Shown: positions 19,613 through 28,954, counted from the first letter of the stretch. The stretch: 30,000 bases of DNA from Sphaeroforma sirkka (GCA_001586965.3 LUCW03000016.1:57501-87500); one strand, 5' to 3'. Made by a program: numbers and translations. Notes: a model not told the origin generated them from the letters alone.

Positions 19613-20430
19613 TTAAGCCATGTGATCGATTAACTTGGGCAGATGTATCGGGTCCGTTGCCGATTGTACTTTCTTAACCACCCGTTGGAAAACGGCCTCT
19701 CGAGGCACATGTACTGCTCCTACTGCTATTGTCGACCGTGATATTTGCCGCACTGCTGCCGACATCTCTTCTCGTGCTTTCACTCGCCTTCCTTCTTTTC
19801 GTTCATTGGCTCTTCTTTTCTTCCAGTACCGGGCATAGATACTATTGATGCCCCAATGAATTGCACCCGTAGCATCCACCATAGTTGGGTCCGAAGTTTC
19901 GCTTCTTCCAAGCCTGCCCTCCTTTGGTTGCTCTATACTGTTGAGTATTTAACGAAGCTACAGAAGGTAGTCTTTTCACCTTGCAATCCTCACCCTCATT
20001 CATATCCCGTAACAGGTCAGCCGCTCTTGCTATCCCTTCCATTTGATGCACTGCTCAAAAGTTTCTTTCATATGTGGGAAAGTACTATCCAACACGATCA
20101 TTTTTATTTGTTTTCCATAGCTGCCGCGGCTTGGACGATCGTCTCATCCCAGGATGTCTGCTAATCTTCTTCAGTGAGCATCAATGACATCCCTGCCTTG
20201 ATGAACGCATAAGATCCACACCGTATCATTAAGCTATAAACAGCCCTTTCATGTGCTTCACACATATTTTCAAAGCGAATGAGTATTTTTTGGTAACAGG
20301 GGTGTTGGTTGCCATACGACTTTTTTTTTCGCGTAGATACTCCCTTGAACAATTCTCTCGCCAAAAAAGTCTCAAAGCTTGAGTTACTGAATTCTTCAAA
20401 ATACAAGAGTCTCAGATGCTAGTTCGTAAT
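19613..20430 (-). pseudogene. Element 2 gag fragments with CCHC zinc knuckle
   Basis: Minus-strand frames at 20406-20161 and 20051-19842 carry a charged, helical-looking region. It is followed by CYGCNSLGHQ, an in-frame TAG, and YLC, giving a CCHC zinc knuckle (C-x2-C-x4-H-x4-C) at about 19833-19877. Such knuckles bind RNA in the nucleocapsid part of gag. Additional stops at 20161-20163 and near 20106 and a frame change show decay. Nothing between the knuckle and RT resembles a protease. A Cys-rich frame at 20412-20621 is adjacent but was not recognised. Confidence 0.65.
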
Positions 20431-20686
20431 TGACACTTAACAGAAGGACGTAGCAGCACTGGCGGGAGTGTCCAGTAATGGCTGCAACATTTTTGACAAA
20501 TAGCACAAAGCTGTCTTCGTCCACACAGGCAACCGGTCTGCAGGCACAATGTTGTACACCGATCGGCTGATGTCAGCCGACAAATGTTCATATATGATGA
20601 TATTCTCTCACCTTGCCACATTCATTCGGAGGTAGTAATCTGATCTCTTCGACCAGTCACCGCTGATTGCGTTTTGTTCCAAACAT

Positions 20687-21022
20687 ATACTGAAAGACTA
20701 CAGATCTCAGGCCAGAATTTACAGCAAGAAACTATCTTTGATCTATGGAAGTCATCAGAGGTAGCTCACACCCAAGAACTAAGTCATCAGAGTAAGCTCA
20801 CTCCCGAGAGCTAAGTCATCAGAGTTAGCTCTTTCTCGAGAGCTAATCAAGTTGCTCAAATTACTCTCAAGAGTTGAGTTATCACTCAACTGACTTCCGA
20901 GAGCAGATTAAGTTTCTCAACCGATTCCCGAGAGTGGATTAAGCCTGTCAACCGCAACATTCTAATAATAGCTGCGGTTCTATGTGAGTCACAACATATG
21001 CGGAAAGGCATCATGTGATCAG
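20687..21022 (-). repeat. ~336-bp block, inverted copy of 9903-10206
   Basis: The reverse complement begins CTGATCACATGATGCC at 21022 and follows the left copy to CTTTCAGTAT at 20687. It contains about three units of the 33-bp repeat based on CTCTGATGACTTAGCTCTCG, one more than the left copy. It directly abuts the palindrome beginning at 21021. The stretch 20431-20686 between this block and element 2 shows only the unrecognised Cys-rich frame. Confidence 0.9.
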
Positions 21023-21331
21023 CGTGAGATTTAGTTGCAGAGAAGTTGAAATAGATAAGCATCGAAGTGTTAAAGTGTTCCGCATAAGGTTTCTCAAACT
21101 GACCATATAAGTTTTACCCTGGCCAGCCCAAGCAGCAGAACACTAGCACAAACACCTTGGGTATAAAACCAAAGGTGAGGTCAGAAATAAATACATACAT
21201 TTGCACTTTATTTAAAGTCTACTACCTTGTACTCTAACAACTTATCAGGTCCGTATGAGAAACCTTAGGCAGAACACTTTAACACTTCGATATTTATCTA
21301 TTTCAACTCCTCTGCAACTAAATCTCATGCT
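21021..21331. repeat. Palindrome with 84-bp arms and 143-bp loop
   Basis: Arm 21021-21104 is the reverse complement of 21248-21331 with roughly ten mismatches. The shared core is AACACTTTAACACTTCGAT, and both arms also share TTATCTATTTCAACT and CTGCAACTAAATCTCA. The loop contains GGGTATAAAACC near 21157, a TATA-like word. The pair of short open frames over this interval (21245-21442 and 21255-21437) only reflects the palindrome. It could be a foldback or MITE-type element. Confidence 0.88.
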
Positions 21332-21459
21332 TCTTATTGCCGGAGACCCTGCATCTTGCCTACGAATACTAACTACTTTCAACATCCTTAAGTTCGTTAG
21401 GGTAAAGTTATCTTGTCTTGTGCACAGAAGAAAGTGAGCCATAGTCAGAACAAAAATTT

Positions 21460-21984
21460 GTGACGTATCAATATTCCGATCAGCAAAAAGCTCTTAAAAT
21501 ATATTGTTTATATGTGTTAGCACTGACCATAATCATCTTCAGACCTGGATACTTTTACCTTAAGTCATCTGGCACTATCAACTATCAGCAGCTAGCGAGT
21601 TCTTCCCCTTCTCCACGTCTGTTGACCTCGCTTGACCTTCCTGCTTCACTGATGTCTATGATTATGTCTTACATTGATCACAGTAAACCAGGATTGTTTA
21701 CCAAGCATAAAACTACGGTCAAACACTGGAGGCTCAACAAGCTTTATCCCAGCATCAACCAAGGTGAGAATCTAAACTCAGAGAGGGACACAGAAATATT
21801 ACAGATGGTAATTAATCTCGGAGCCGAAGTGCCGAGAGTACGGAAACATCATTTAAGAAAATCTCTGATGGGCATAAGGGCATCCCTAAATATCGGAGGA
21901 GTACAATCTAAACGTACAAGGCCAAAGATTACAATGAAAGCCACGATCAGTGCGACGCTGCCTTTGGATTGGATCATAGATTAA
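21460..21984 (+). CDS. Unrecognised open frame
   Basis: A 174-codon frame that opens with GTG, with internal ATG codons further down (for example around 21652-21670). It has a hydrophobic, Tyr/Ile-rich start, a central stretch rich in Ser and Leu, and a basic C-terminus with RKHHLRKSLMG and SKRTRPKITMK. No family was recognised. It ends 49 bp before the DIRS-like terminal repeat. Length alone makes it better than chance at this base composition, but only modestly so. It could be an unrecognised fragment of a mobile element or a non-coding frame. Confidence 0.2.
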   Translation: MTYQYSDQQKALKIYCLYVLALTIIIFRPGYFYLKSSGTINYQQLASSSPSPRLLTSLDLPASLMSMIMSYIDHSKPGLFTKHKTTVKHWRLNKLYPSINQGENLNSERDTEILQMVINLGAEVPRVRKHHLRKSLMGIRASLNIGGVQSKRTRPKITMKATISATLPLDWIID

Positions 21985-22032
21985 GTGCGAGCCTTTTTCA
22001 CCTTAAGAGGTGTTTTTTAATGGCTCAAAGAT

Positions 22033-22122
22033 TACGAGTCCAATGCATATAAAAGCAGCGACTCGAATCAAATAAATCACAACTATTCACTTTAAACTTA
22101 ATACACTTTAAGATACTTTAAT
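22033..22122 (+). repeat. Left inverted terminal repeat of DIRS-like element
   Basis: It matches the reverse complement of 26122-26211 with four mismatches in 90 bp. It contains GCATATAAAAGCAG, a strong TATA-box-like word pointing into the element, followed by ATCAAATAAATCACAACTAT. The mirrored copy gives inward-facing promoter-like words at both ends. Confidence 0.9.
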
Positions 22123-22489
22123 ATCTGAGATCAATATCTTATATCACAGCTTCTACCCTTACAAGGTCCTAATTTAGTCTCATCCAGAACCGTCAGTCCG
22201 TATCAGGCTCGACTGCTGTATTTTATGTGTACACCATGTAAGATACATTCCAGTGAGCCTATCCTATGTTTAGTTCTGTCTTGCATTTATTTGCATCTAT
22301 CAGAAAACTACACTTCTTATATTTACACAAACATTGTTTCGTCCAGCAAATTTACTACAACCTCTTATCCTTCCTGTGTCGGCAACTATAGTAGTAAACT
22401 GCGCTGGTTCATTATTTATTTTTGAAGCCCGGTTTTACTCTGGAGTACATTCTTAATACTGAGCTTATATTTTGTCCTGCCCATAACAA
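22123..22489. other. No gene recognised inside DIRS-like element
   Basis: AT-rich sequence next to the left terminal repeat, with no readable recombinase motif on the minus strand. A decayed recombinase too diverged to see by eye cannot be excluded. Confidence 0.35.
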
Positions 22490-22935
22490 TAGTCCATTTT
22501 GCAGCCAATTCGATTGTTGTATTTTTCTTCTTCTTCAGAGTATGGTCTGAAGTTAATCCTATCCAATACCGTCGAGATTGTCGACGAAAACATGGCCCGT
22601 TCGGACACGAAAACGGGTGTTGTAAAATATAAGATAAAAAAGATTTTGCGCCAAATCGAGTCTTGTACAAGTTTTGTTTCGAGTTCGGTCTGTAGATGGA
22701 CCTGATATCGTCGAGAGTGTCGGCCCGTACTGACACGAAAACGGGTGTTGTTAAAAAAAGAAATTAGTCCGTTTTTGCAGCCAAATGGACATTTTTTGTA
22801 GAGCTCGCTCTGTAGTTGTCTAGTTGGATCTAGCGCTACAGATTCGCATCCAATATTGTCGAGAGTATTAACGAAACCATTGCCGGTTCTGACGCGAAAA
22901 TGGGTAAGGTGAAAAAAAAATCCGTTTTGCAGTTT
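22490..22935 (+). repeat. Three degenerate ~140-bp tandem repeats
   Basis: Units share TTTTGCAGCCAA or TTTTGCGCCAAA, then a TCTGTAG / TCTGAAG word and ATCCAATAC or ATCCAATAT. GTCGAGA follows (22571, 22710, 22858), then GACACGAAAACGGGTGTTG with a poly-A run. Spacings are about 139 and 148 bp. The array lies inside the DIRS-like interval. The minus frame 22416-22736 is built from it and is not taken as a gene. The region 22936-23609 shows nothing recognisable. Confidence 0.85.
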
Positions 22936-23615
22936 TCAAATTTATTTCTAAGACCAAGGCCTCCAACCTCTGGTCAGTCGACTTCAATGCCACTGGCGCA
23001 CTCACTAGAGCTGTTGCAGTTCACAACGACCTCGTGAGATTCACGGGTTATCGTACAGTTTTTAATCGGTGGCAAGGACCACAGGACAAAGTAAAGTGTT
23101 CAAATTCATTTCCTAAATAAACGTTCAAAATTTGACATGTCTCAGTTTGGCAAAAAGTAAGGCATTTCGTGTTTGGCAAAAACATAGGCCGATCTCGCGT
23201 TTGGACATAAACTATAAGGGTTTTTATGTCAAAAGAAGGTACTCTCATCACACAGTGCATGTTACCGCATCTGTTTAAAATTATTTATCTGACACAATAT
23301 CATGAACGCGGGAATGCGAGGACACCACAGCGATTAGCGATGTCTCACATATTCACAGAACCCCATGGTATGAATACGAATGAATCCTTAGCGAGTACGT
23401 CCGATACAAGGCACATATATAGCAACCAAAGTTCACGGAAAAGGATTCAACGGACGTCCTCTCAACGAAAAGCATACCTACCACAGAGCCTGAAAAGAAG
23501 GAAGCAAAGTCGACCCGCCAGTAGTTTCGATATACTGCTGTGTGATGCGGTGCGTCCAAAGAGACTTCAACAGCTCAGCTCCACATGCGAAGTCATGTGA
23601 GGATTTCATTCCACT

Positions 23616-24042
23616 CTACCAACCTGTTAGTACTGTAGCTGGCATAAACGCGAGTGTGATCAAGGGCTTAGACTCGCTATCCTTGACCGTTTTGACCCTG
23701 GTCGTCGCGGGCTCAGAGGTTTTACCTATATCAACGTCATCGTTACCGTTGGTAACATCAGCAACCATACCCCTCAGCTTTTTACGGTTCCTGATGGCAT
23801 CTAGAAACACCTTGGCAGCGGAGACGAGTGTGTCACCTCCTTATCGGCCATCTTCTCTTTTTTCTCCATCTCAAATCAATAAGTTCTGTGTAAGAGCGAC
23901 GAGCATCTTGACCTGTTCATCGATCTCATCCTGCCTGGATGTTAGACTCGATGCCAGTTCGCCAATTATCCGCTTTCCCTCCTTGATCTGCGCTTCGATA
24001 CAATTATACTCATTTTTCTTATCATTTTCGCCATATCAATGA
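23616..24042 (-). pseudogene. Coiled-coil-like frame in DIRS-like interval
   Basis: Reading the minus strand from about 24030, one frame gives a charged helical stretch (AQIKEGKRIIGELASSL and DEIDEQVKMLVALTQ) with heptad-like spacing, up to a TGA near 23876. A frame reopening nearby gives KVFLDAIRNRKKLRGMVADV and an acidic tail ending at 23616. The composition looks like coding sequence, more so than the plus-strand frame over the same bases. It lies downstream of RNase H, where a recombinase would be expected, but shows no tyrosine recombinase motif. A gag-like or host-derived origin is possible. Function unknown. Confidence 0.35.
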
Positions 24043-24341
24043 TGAATACATCGACTTTGTTGCTTTTCTCAAAGCCGTTCAACTCTCAGATGGGTGATTA
24101 ATCCGTCCTATGGTGAGTGTCTTCTCCTCGATATGTAGCAATAAACAACTCGTGAGCTCATGGAATTCGATTGAGTAATTCGTGAGCAAACAACTAAAAA
24201 ACACAAGTTTTTTTTTCAAGAGTGCAACCATGTATTACTTATTCACCGGAGTGTCATTGTTTACAATTCTCGCTCATATTTGGCTATCAAACCTTTGAGT
24301 GGAGGTGCTAATGGGCGCAGCTTGGGTTGTGAAAGCCGTTC

Positions 24342-25690
24342 TTATGCCATACGATCACGGCTTATATGATCGGCGCAGATATTATCTACGCCACGTATGT
24401 GAGTGGCTGTGACGTGTAAGTCATGGCCGAGCTCGATTTTTCATAATAGCTTAAGAAGACTAAGCATCTCGGATATCTTAGATGTGCGAGAGTGAATATT
24501 TGCTATTGCCCCGGTGTTATCAGAGTGTATGCATACTGTTCGGCCTCGATATCAGTTTGGGTGGAGATCTGCAATGTACACCACAGTCAGTAATCCGAGA
24601 GCTGCGATCGAGTAGCGTTCATGTTTGCGTGCTTCCTCTCTCGGGTATATATGTTCCGAAGCATCCAAATTTTCCCATTTTTTGTGATGATCTCCCCAGG
24701 GGAGATAAAACCACTCTCCATTGAGATATAACCTTCTTCTATGGTAAAAGCGGCGTCGACGTAGAATTGTACATCGGTTAGGAGGGAACGTACCAGAATA
24801 TTGGTAAAATGCCAGTTGTTTAAGATCCAGTGCCATGATCGCAAATCGTCCCGAATTTTGGCTGGTATCCGTTTGTCGTAGTGGTACTTCCAGTTGTTGT
24901 CCATAGGTAGGAGCCAATATAGTCTGGACACGTACACTCACAGGTTGAAATATCGCAGATATTCACATCAATTTTTCAGATGTGCTGGCTATATCTTGTA
25001 TGTGGCTTGAGGATATCACTCCTGGTGGATAGCAGCGCAATATTTTTCTCGGTTTGCTTTAGTGATCCCTACTGTGTGTGCGTGCGTGTCCCAAAGAATG
25101 CCGATTCATTCCACTGCAGGAAGGTGGGCGATGAGTTTTGGTTCGGCAATCTTAATGTCGAAGGCTCGAAAGACTTTCCGAGCAGTGAGTATGTCTGAGG
25201 GACCTCTATGAGGTAATGAAATATCAGATGATATCGGCCAATCGCCACGTGATGAGGCCGTGTGTGTGTAGTCCCTATACCAATGATGTTGTTCGATATT
25301 CGTACAGTTGAGGGGAGTTGCTGTTACCGAAATTTAATGATAGTTCGAAGTACACCTTGTTGTTATGTTCGAGTCCCATCAATGGGACGTCATCTCGATG
25401 TATCGGCACCAGACGGAACGCGCTCACAATTTTCATCACGGACAAGGCACAACCTGCTGGATATCTAGCAAACCGATTCATTACTTCGTTTGTCGAGCTG
25501 GGCGTTCATGCTGAGGCCCGAACGGTGAGGGTACGACTGGTTGATCTCTCAACGATATTTAACCAATCCATCTGCTTTGGTGGTTACAATGCTTTGCAAG
25601 GGGGAGATGTGGCAGTGTAGTAAGCCCCTGATCCAATCCTCTTTAGAGAATCCTCCGACCGTGGACCCATTAACTAGATCTGCTTTTGGT
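24342..25690 (-). pseudogene. DIRS-like reverse transcriptase-RNase H, frameshifted
   Basis: Minus-strand motifs appear in the expected order but in different frames. They begin with ISPLQSIVTTKADG and a SMNAQLDK word near 25540-25620 (the SP...K.DG and S.N..I block). MKIVSAFRLVPIHRDDV (25400-25440) carries the region of the first catalytic Asp, which here reads K-I-V, so that Asp is lost. LNFGNSNSP follows. The YxDD segment is not readable. Next come AEPKLIAHLPAVEWIGILWDT near 25110-25160, LCEYLRYFNL near 24940, and DDLRSWHWILNNW near 24830. RNase H follows with YVDAAFT, HSDNTGAIANIH (24502-24526) and HIRGVDNICADHISR (24350-24395). The frame stops at 24342. Several frameshifts and stops make it non-functional. 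The motif set is that of DIRS/Ngaro-type RTs and not that of the Ty3 elements in this window. Confidence 0.85.
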
Positions 25691-26125
25691 TGGTCTCCTA
25701 TATTCGTCATATGATTTGTGGTTTTTGTGGAACACGTATTGTGTGCGTGCGCTATTGTAGCCGGTGTGAGCCTCTTGTGACATCATAGTAAGCACATATC
25801 TTGAGATTCATATCCTATTAGAGATTTATTGAGCAAAGATATGTCTGGAGTACACGTGGGTATGGGGACCTCTCTGATTGACAACCAAACGTTGACAATT
25901 CCCAGGTCATGGTCCACATTAGTGGTGACAGTGGGAGATGCTGGTTGGTGTCGAGATGTGGCAGAAGATGGCTCCTCCCTTTAGCCTGACTTCTTATGTG
26001 CCGCTCCATGGTGTGTAGTTGGTTCAGTGCAACCTTTTTTGTTGCCCTCCTTATAGCTACAATTGGTACCGCCTGCGCACGTTTCGTTTTCGTTATAATC
26101 ATTACACGTGTTGTATTGTTCATTA
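25691..26125 (-). pseudogene. DIRS-like 5' coding remnant
   Basis: On the minus strand an ATG at 26123 sits at the inner end of the terminal repeat and opens 101 codons, basic and without a recognised domain. A second frame over the same bases is open for a long stretch and runs towards the RT frame with GIVNVWLSIREVPIP and ISLLNKSLIGYES. It also shows a few Cys residues (ETCAGGTNCSYKEG). Either could be the remnant of a gag-like product or of the RT N-terminal extension. The position fits ORF1 of a DIRS-type element. I cannot choose the frame. Confidence 0.4.
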
Positions 26126-26211
26126 AAGTATCTTAAAGTGTTTTAAGTTTTAAGTGAATAGTTGTGATTTATTTGATTCGAGTCCCTGCTTTTATATGCC
26201 TTGGACTCGTA
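26122..26211 (-). repeat. Right inverted terminal repeat of DIRS-like element
   Basis: Reverse complement of 22033-22122 with four mismatches. On the minus strand it carries GCATATAAAAGCAG about 12 bp from its outer end. This would place a promoter upstream of the RT coding strand, so it is the likely 5' end of the element. Confidence 0.9.
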
Positions 26212-27510
26212 CCACAATACCGAAATATGACGCAGAATTCGCTTCACATGGTTCGTATTCGCTGTCCAGGAGAGTTTTGGCGGTGTAGTGACTGGGGGGC
26301 TGGGGCCAGGGGGCATTTCTATTCTGAAAATACAAAAATACAAAAATGTGTAGTATAAGGGTGGACAGAACGAGTTTATGCCCCGGAGCTGGGTGCAGCA
26401 CCTGAACCCCGTTCAATAAATGCCGCTTCTCCGCCGCACATGGACTAACTATTCACTTTCGCTGTGTGAACTACTTAGTCTTACGAAAATGGTTCACGAC
26501 TGGCAGTAAAGTACTTCAGCCTTGAAGTATCGTCTGCAAAAAATATCTTAGTATACCTTTAGTGGTTTAGAAGTTCTGTATTTTCTGTCCTACCAGCTAT
26601 TACAATTAAGTTTGACAAGCGTTAGATTCAATTGAGACTAAATCTCTGATTGAATTATCCGACGTATATATATATATGTATATGCATATTAAAATCACTA
26701 TTCCTTCAATATCAGATACTATATTTGTCGTGGTCTTCTAAAATCGTACGATACATCGACACAGAAATATCTCATATTTGTGTGTGGAAAACGATGATTG
26801 CAAAAGTTGGTCATATGTGGGATCGTAGATTTCGCCCAGAGAACTTGAGGGTTTTATTTGGTACATAGCTAATCTTTATGCACCACTAAGTACTAATTTA
26901 CGACTGGAGGTATAGTCGGATATTATTGTTTGTCGTAAACCCAGACACTGTTGAGTCCCATGGATTTCATTGGATCTTCGATTTCCGTGCGCGGTACCCA
27001 TGTGGCCAGGGGGAAGCGGCATGCAATCACTTCCGCATTGGGCCTGCGGCGTATATCAAGCGCACGAGCGATCGGGAAAATAGGTGTGTACACAGTTTCA
27101 AACTACCAATGATATTGTGTAACATAACAATAAATAGCTAAATACCAATATCAATATAATAAAATGAATAAAAAAAAGTGGTGGAATACCAATAGCAGTG
27201 TATAATAGGAAGAATAATCATAGCGAACTACCAATGACAATGCAAAACAAATAAAACAACTAGTTTCTGTGAAGTACCAGTTAAAACGGCATAGCATCAA
27301 CGTAACAGTCTTGTACAGAGTTTGATATCATATACACGTCTGCGAGGGTCACTCACAACGGAAATGTGAGACGCGAGGCTGTTGTATAGCACTGACTCGA
27401 TTCTGTGTTGCAGATGAAGATGTGATAAGTAGAGAACTGACTAGTTTTAGGGAAAGCGTGGTTTGTGCTACGTATGATTACATGCTTATAATTGGAACGT
27501 CGATTATATT
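26212..27510. other. No gene recognised
   Basis: Short open frames only. A small TATATATATATGTATATGCATA stretch lies near 26664, and an A-rich run (AATACAAAAATACAAAAATG) near 26328. Nothing with protein motifs was found on either strand. Confidence 0.4.
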
Positions 27511-27656
27511 GACACAAAATTGAGACTATAATTATATATACACAAAATTGAGACTATAACTATACACACACAAAATTTGGGACTATATTTATATACACAC
27601 AAAATTGGGACTATTATTATATACACACAAGATTGGGACCACAAGTGTATTCACAC
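27511..27656 (+). repeat. 28-bp minisatellite, about five units
   Basis: Units of CACAAAATTGAGACTATAAT plus TATATACA start near 27513, 27541, 27568, 27598 and 27626, so the period is 27-30 bp. Later units read TTGGGACTAT. The array is short and moderately conserved. 27657-27990 shows no gene. Confidence 0.9.
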
Positions 27657-27990
27657 GTATGATGGGAGTCCGTTCAGAAACTCGATACTCATGTGAAAGT
27701 CCAAGAATCCAATTCTATACGACCGCTCTCAGTATAATGTATTACAGTTGCACCTTATTAAGTACAAAGTAGGACAGGCTCTCTGGGTGAAGAGACAATA
27801 TGCACGTGGTCATACACCGAGTAGGACGCCAAAACTCACAAGTATAATCAACTCACAAACGCATGGTTCACGCCTTCACCTCCATATATCACACGCCGCA
27901 TAAAACACACTAATCGTGTGGATGTTCTGTGGCATTTTTATTGACAATCGGTGTGTGCCATATTGCGGACAGGCAACCATCACAGCACAT

Positions 27991-28450
27991 GCTAAGCATA
28001 GTCTGAAGCCATATAAAGAAAACCCTAAACCCTAACATCATTATTCTACAGCCACTGTCTGTCACCCTACACCCCATTTGCCAGTGTATCATTTCAATAG
28101 GCAGTGCACAACCCTATATGGCAATTATCCCCCCACACAGCATATTGCAATACCTTCGGATTTCGTATATGACAGGCTTTGAATACCCGCCCCTATCAAA
28201 AACCCTAAATCCAATATACTACAGCCACTGTCTGTCACCCTACATCCCATTTGTCAGTCCATCACTTCAGTAACAACAACACACACATCTGTAACCTAAT
28301 CATCTCATCATCCCCACACACGGCACATTGCAATACGTTCCGATGTCATAGGCGGCAGGCTTTGAATACTCGTCCCAATCAAAAACCCTAAACCCTGAAC
28401 ACAATACATTATGGCACCCTACACCCCAATATCTAACTCTACATGATTTG
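27991..28450 (+). repeat. ~180-bp satellite with CCCTAAA motifs
   Basis: CCCTAAA words at 28023, 28203 and 28386 mark units about 180 and 183 bp apart. Shared blocks are CTACAGCCACTGTCTGTCACC, then CCCATTTG followed by CCAGTG or TCAGTC, then CACATTGCAATAC / CATATTGCAATAC and GGCTTTGAATAC. The first and third units contain a double CCCTAAACCCT, the reverse complement of the TTTAGGG telomere motif. The third unit breaks down after CACCCTACACCCC. No gene is seen. Confidence 0.88.
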
Positions 28451-28950
28451 CTGCAGATATCTCTGCGAATCGTTACACAACACGGCGAGGACGCAACACA
28501 ATTAGCTATAGTTCGTATATACACCTATACACCTATACAACACCTATGTATTTACATCACAGTACAATACCTATGTACATGAATGAATGAATCAAAACAT
28601 AGAATATCTACATCTACTCATGCCTGAGTGGACCACAAGCATACGACTGCCTTCTATACTATAGGCATCACACAGAAGCAACAAGATCATTCAGGAGAAA
28701 AACCACAACACAAGTCAAGACAATACAAGAGAAGACAAGACAAGACAAATCTGAATTAGGTTCAATTAGGTACACTGAAGGTATAAAACTATCCCGCAGA
28801 CATACCTCATGTCTTTCGATAGCTTCTCTTCCAGCAACGGCATCATCTCTGGCAGTCAGGAGAAAAGTAGACACATCAAAGTTGATCATTTGGCCAAAAT
28901 AACATGAATGAATAAAATAAATGAATAACAAACAAATAAGTAAATGAATT
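28451..28950. other. No gene recognised; small simple repeats
   Basis: Contains ACACCTATACACC-type repeats near 28520-28555, a CAAGA-based run near 28708-28745, and an AATGAATAAAATAAATGAAT run near 28902-28950. The minus frame 28668-28961 is hydrophobic but shows no motif and overlaps these simple repeats. Confidence 0.5.
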
Positions 28951-28954
28951 ATAC

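Larger units (their letters stand above)
15302..20620 (-). mobile_element. LTR retrotransposon 2, Ty3-like, degraded relative of element 1
   Basis: On the minus strand, reading from high to low coordinates, are gag fragments with a CCHC knuckle, the N-terminal part of RT, the RT C-terminus plus RNase H, the Dam-like module, integrase, a polypurine tract and a 3' LTR candidate. Protein similarity to element 1 is clear throughout pol (for example KNQIKRYGWA, GVPYKPQTQGANE, LVSRWHD, HNAWAN). It is a diverged family member and not a copy. The RT catalytic centre is missing and no protease was recognised. No 5' LTR matching the 3' candidate was found, so the element appears truncated near 20.4-20.6 kb, close to the inverted ~300-bp block. 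The exact outer limits are uncertain. Confidence 0.88.
22033..26211 (-). mobile_element. DIRS-like retrotransposon relic with inverted terminal repeats
   Basis: The 4.18-kb segment is bounded by 90-bp inverted repeats. On the minus strand it contains RT and RNase H motifs of the DIRS type, spread over several frames. Inverted terminal repeats, in place of direct LTRs, are typical of DIRS-1-type elements. An ATG at 26123 lies at the inner edge of the 5' repeat. A tyrosine recombinase, expected in complete DIRS elements, was not recognised in 22123-24341. That interval holds a ~140-bp tandem repeat and a short coiled-coil-like frame. The element is therefore a decayed, probably rearranged or non-autonomous copy. 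No internal complementary region was identified. Confidence 0.75.

Noticed and set aside
19613-19882. Minus frame of 89 codons overlapping the zinc-knuckle region.
   Set aside because: It is in a different frame from the recognisable CCHC knuckle and shows no motif, so it is treated as a shadow.
3327-20163. Several in-frame TAG/TAA codons in both LTR elements (3327, 5285, 6614, 16387, 17416, 19842, 20161), three of them preceded by CAA, suggesting a reassigned genetic code or readthrough.
   Set aside because: An in-frame TGA also occurs (conserved ATDW becomes ATD-stop near 18460), frame breaks are frequent, and long intact frames use ordinary Gln and Glu codons. TAA is also the plausible true end of element 2 pol. 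Ordinary decay explains the pattern.
20960-21022. The 20687-21022 block as the missing 5' LTR of element 2.
   Set aside because: It has no similarity to the 3' LTR candidate at 15302-15998, and its partner copy lies beside element 1 without an LTR role.
25365-25392. GTTCGAGTCCC, resembling a tRNA T-loop; a similar word occurs in the terminal repeat near 26176.
   Set aside because: Both are parts of the DIRS-like element, and no cloverleaf can be formed.
24482-25620. Plus-strand open frames at 24482-24724, 24980-25198, 25262-25468 and 25318-25620.
   Set aside because: The minus strand over the same bases gives clear DIRS-type RT and RNase H motifs, so these are shadows.
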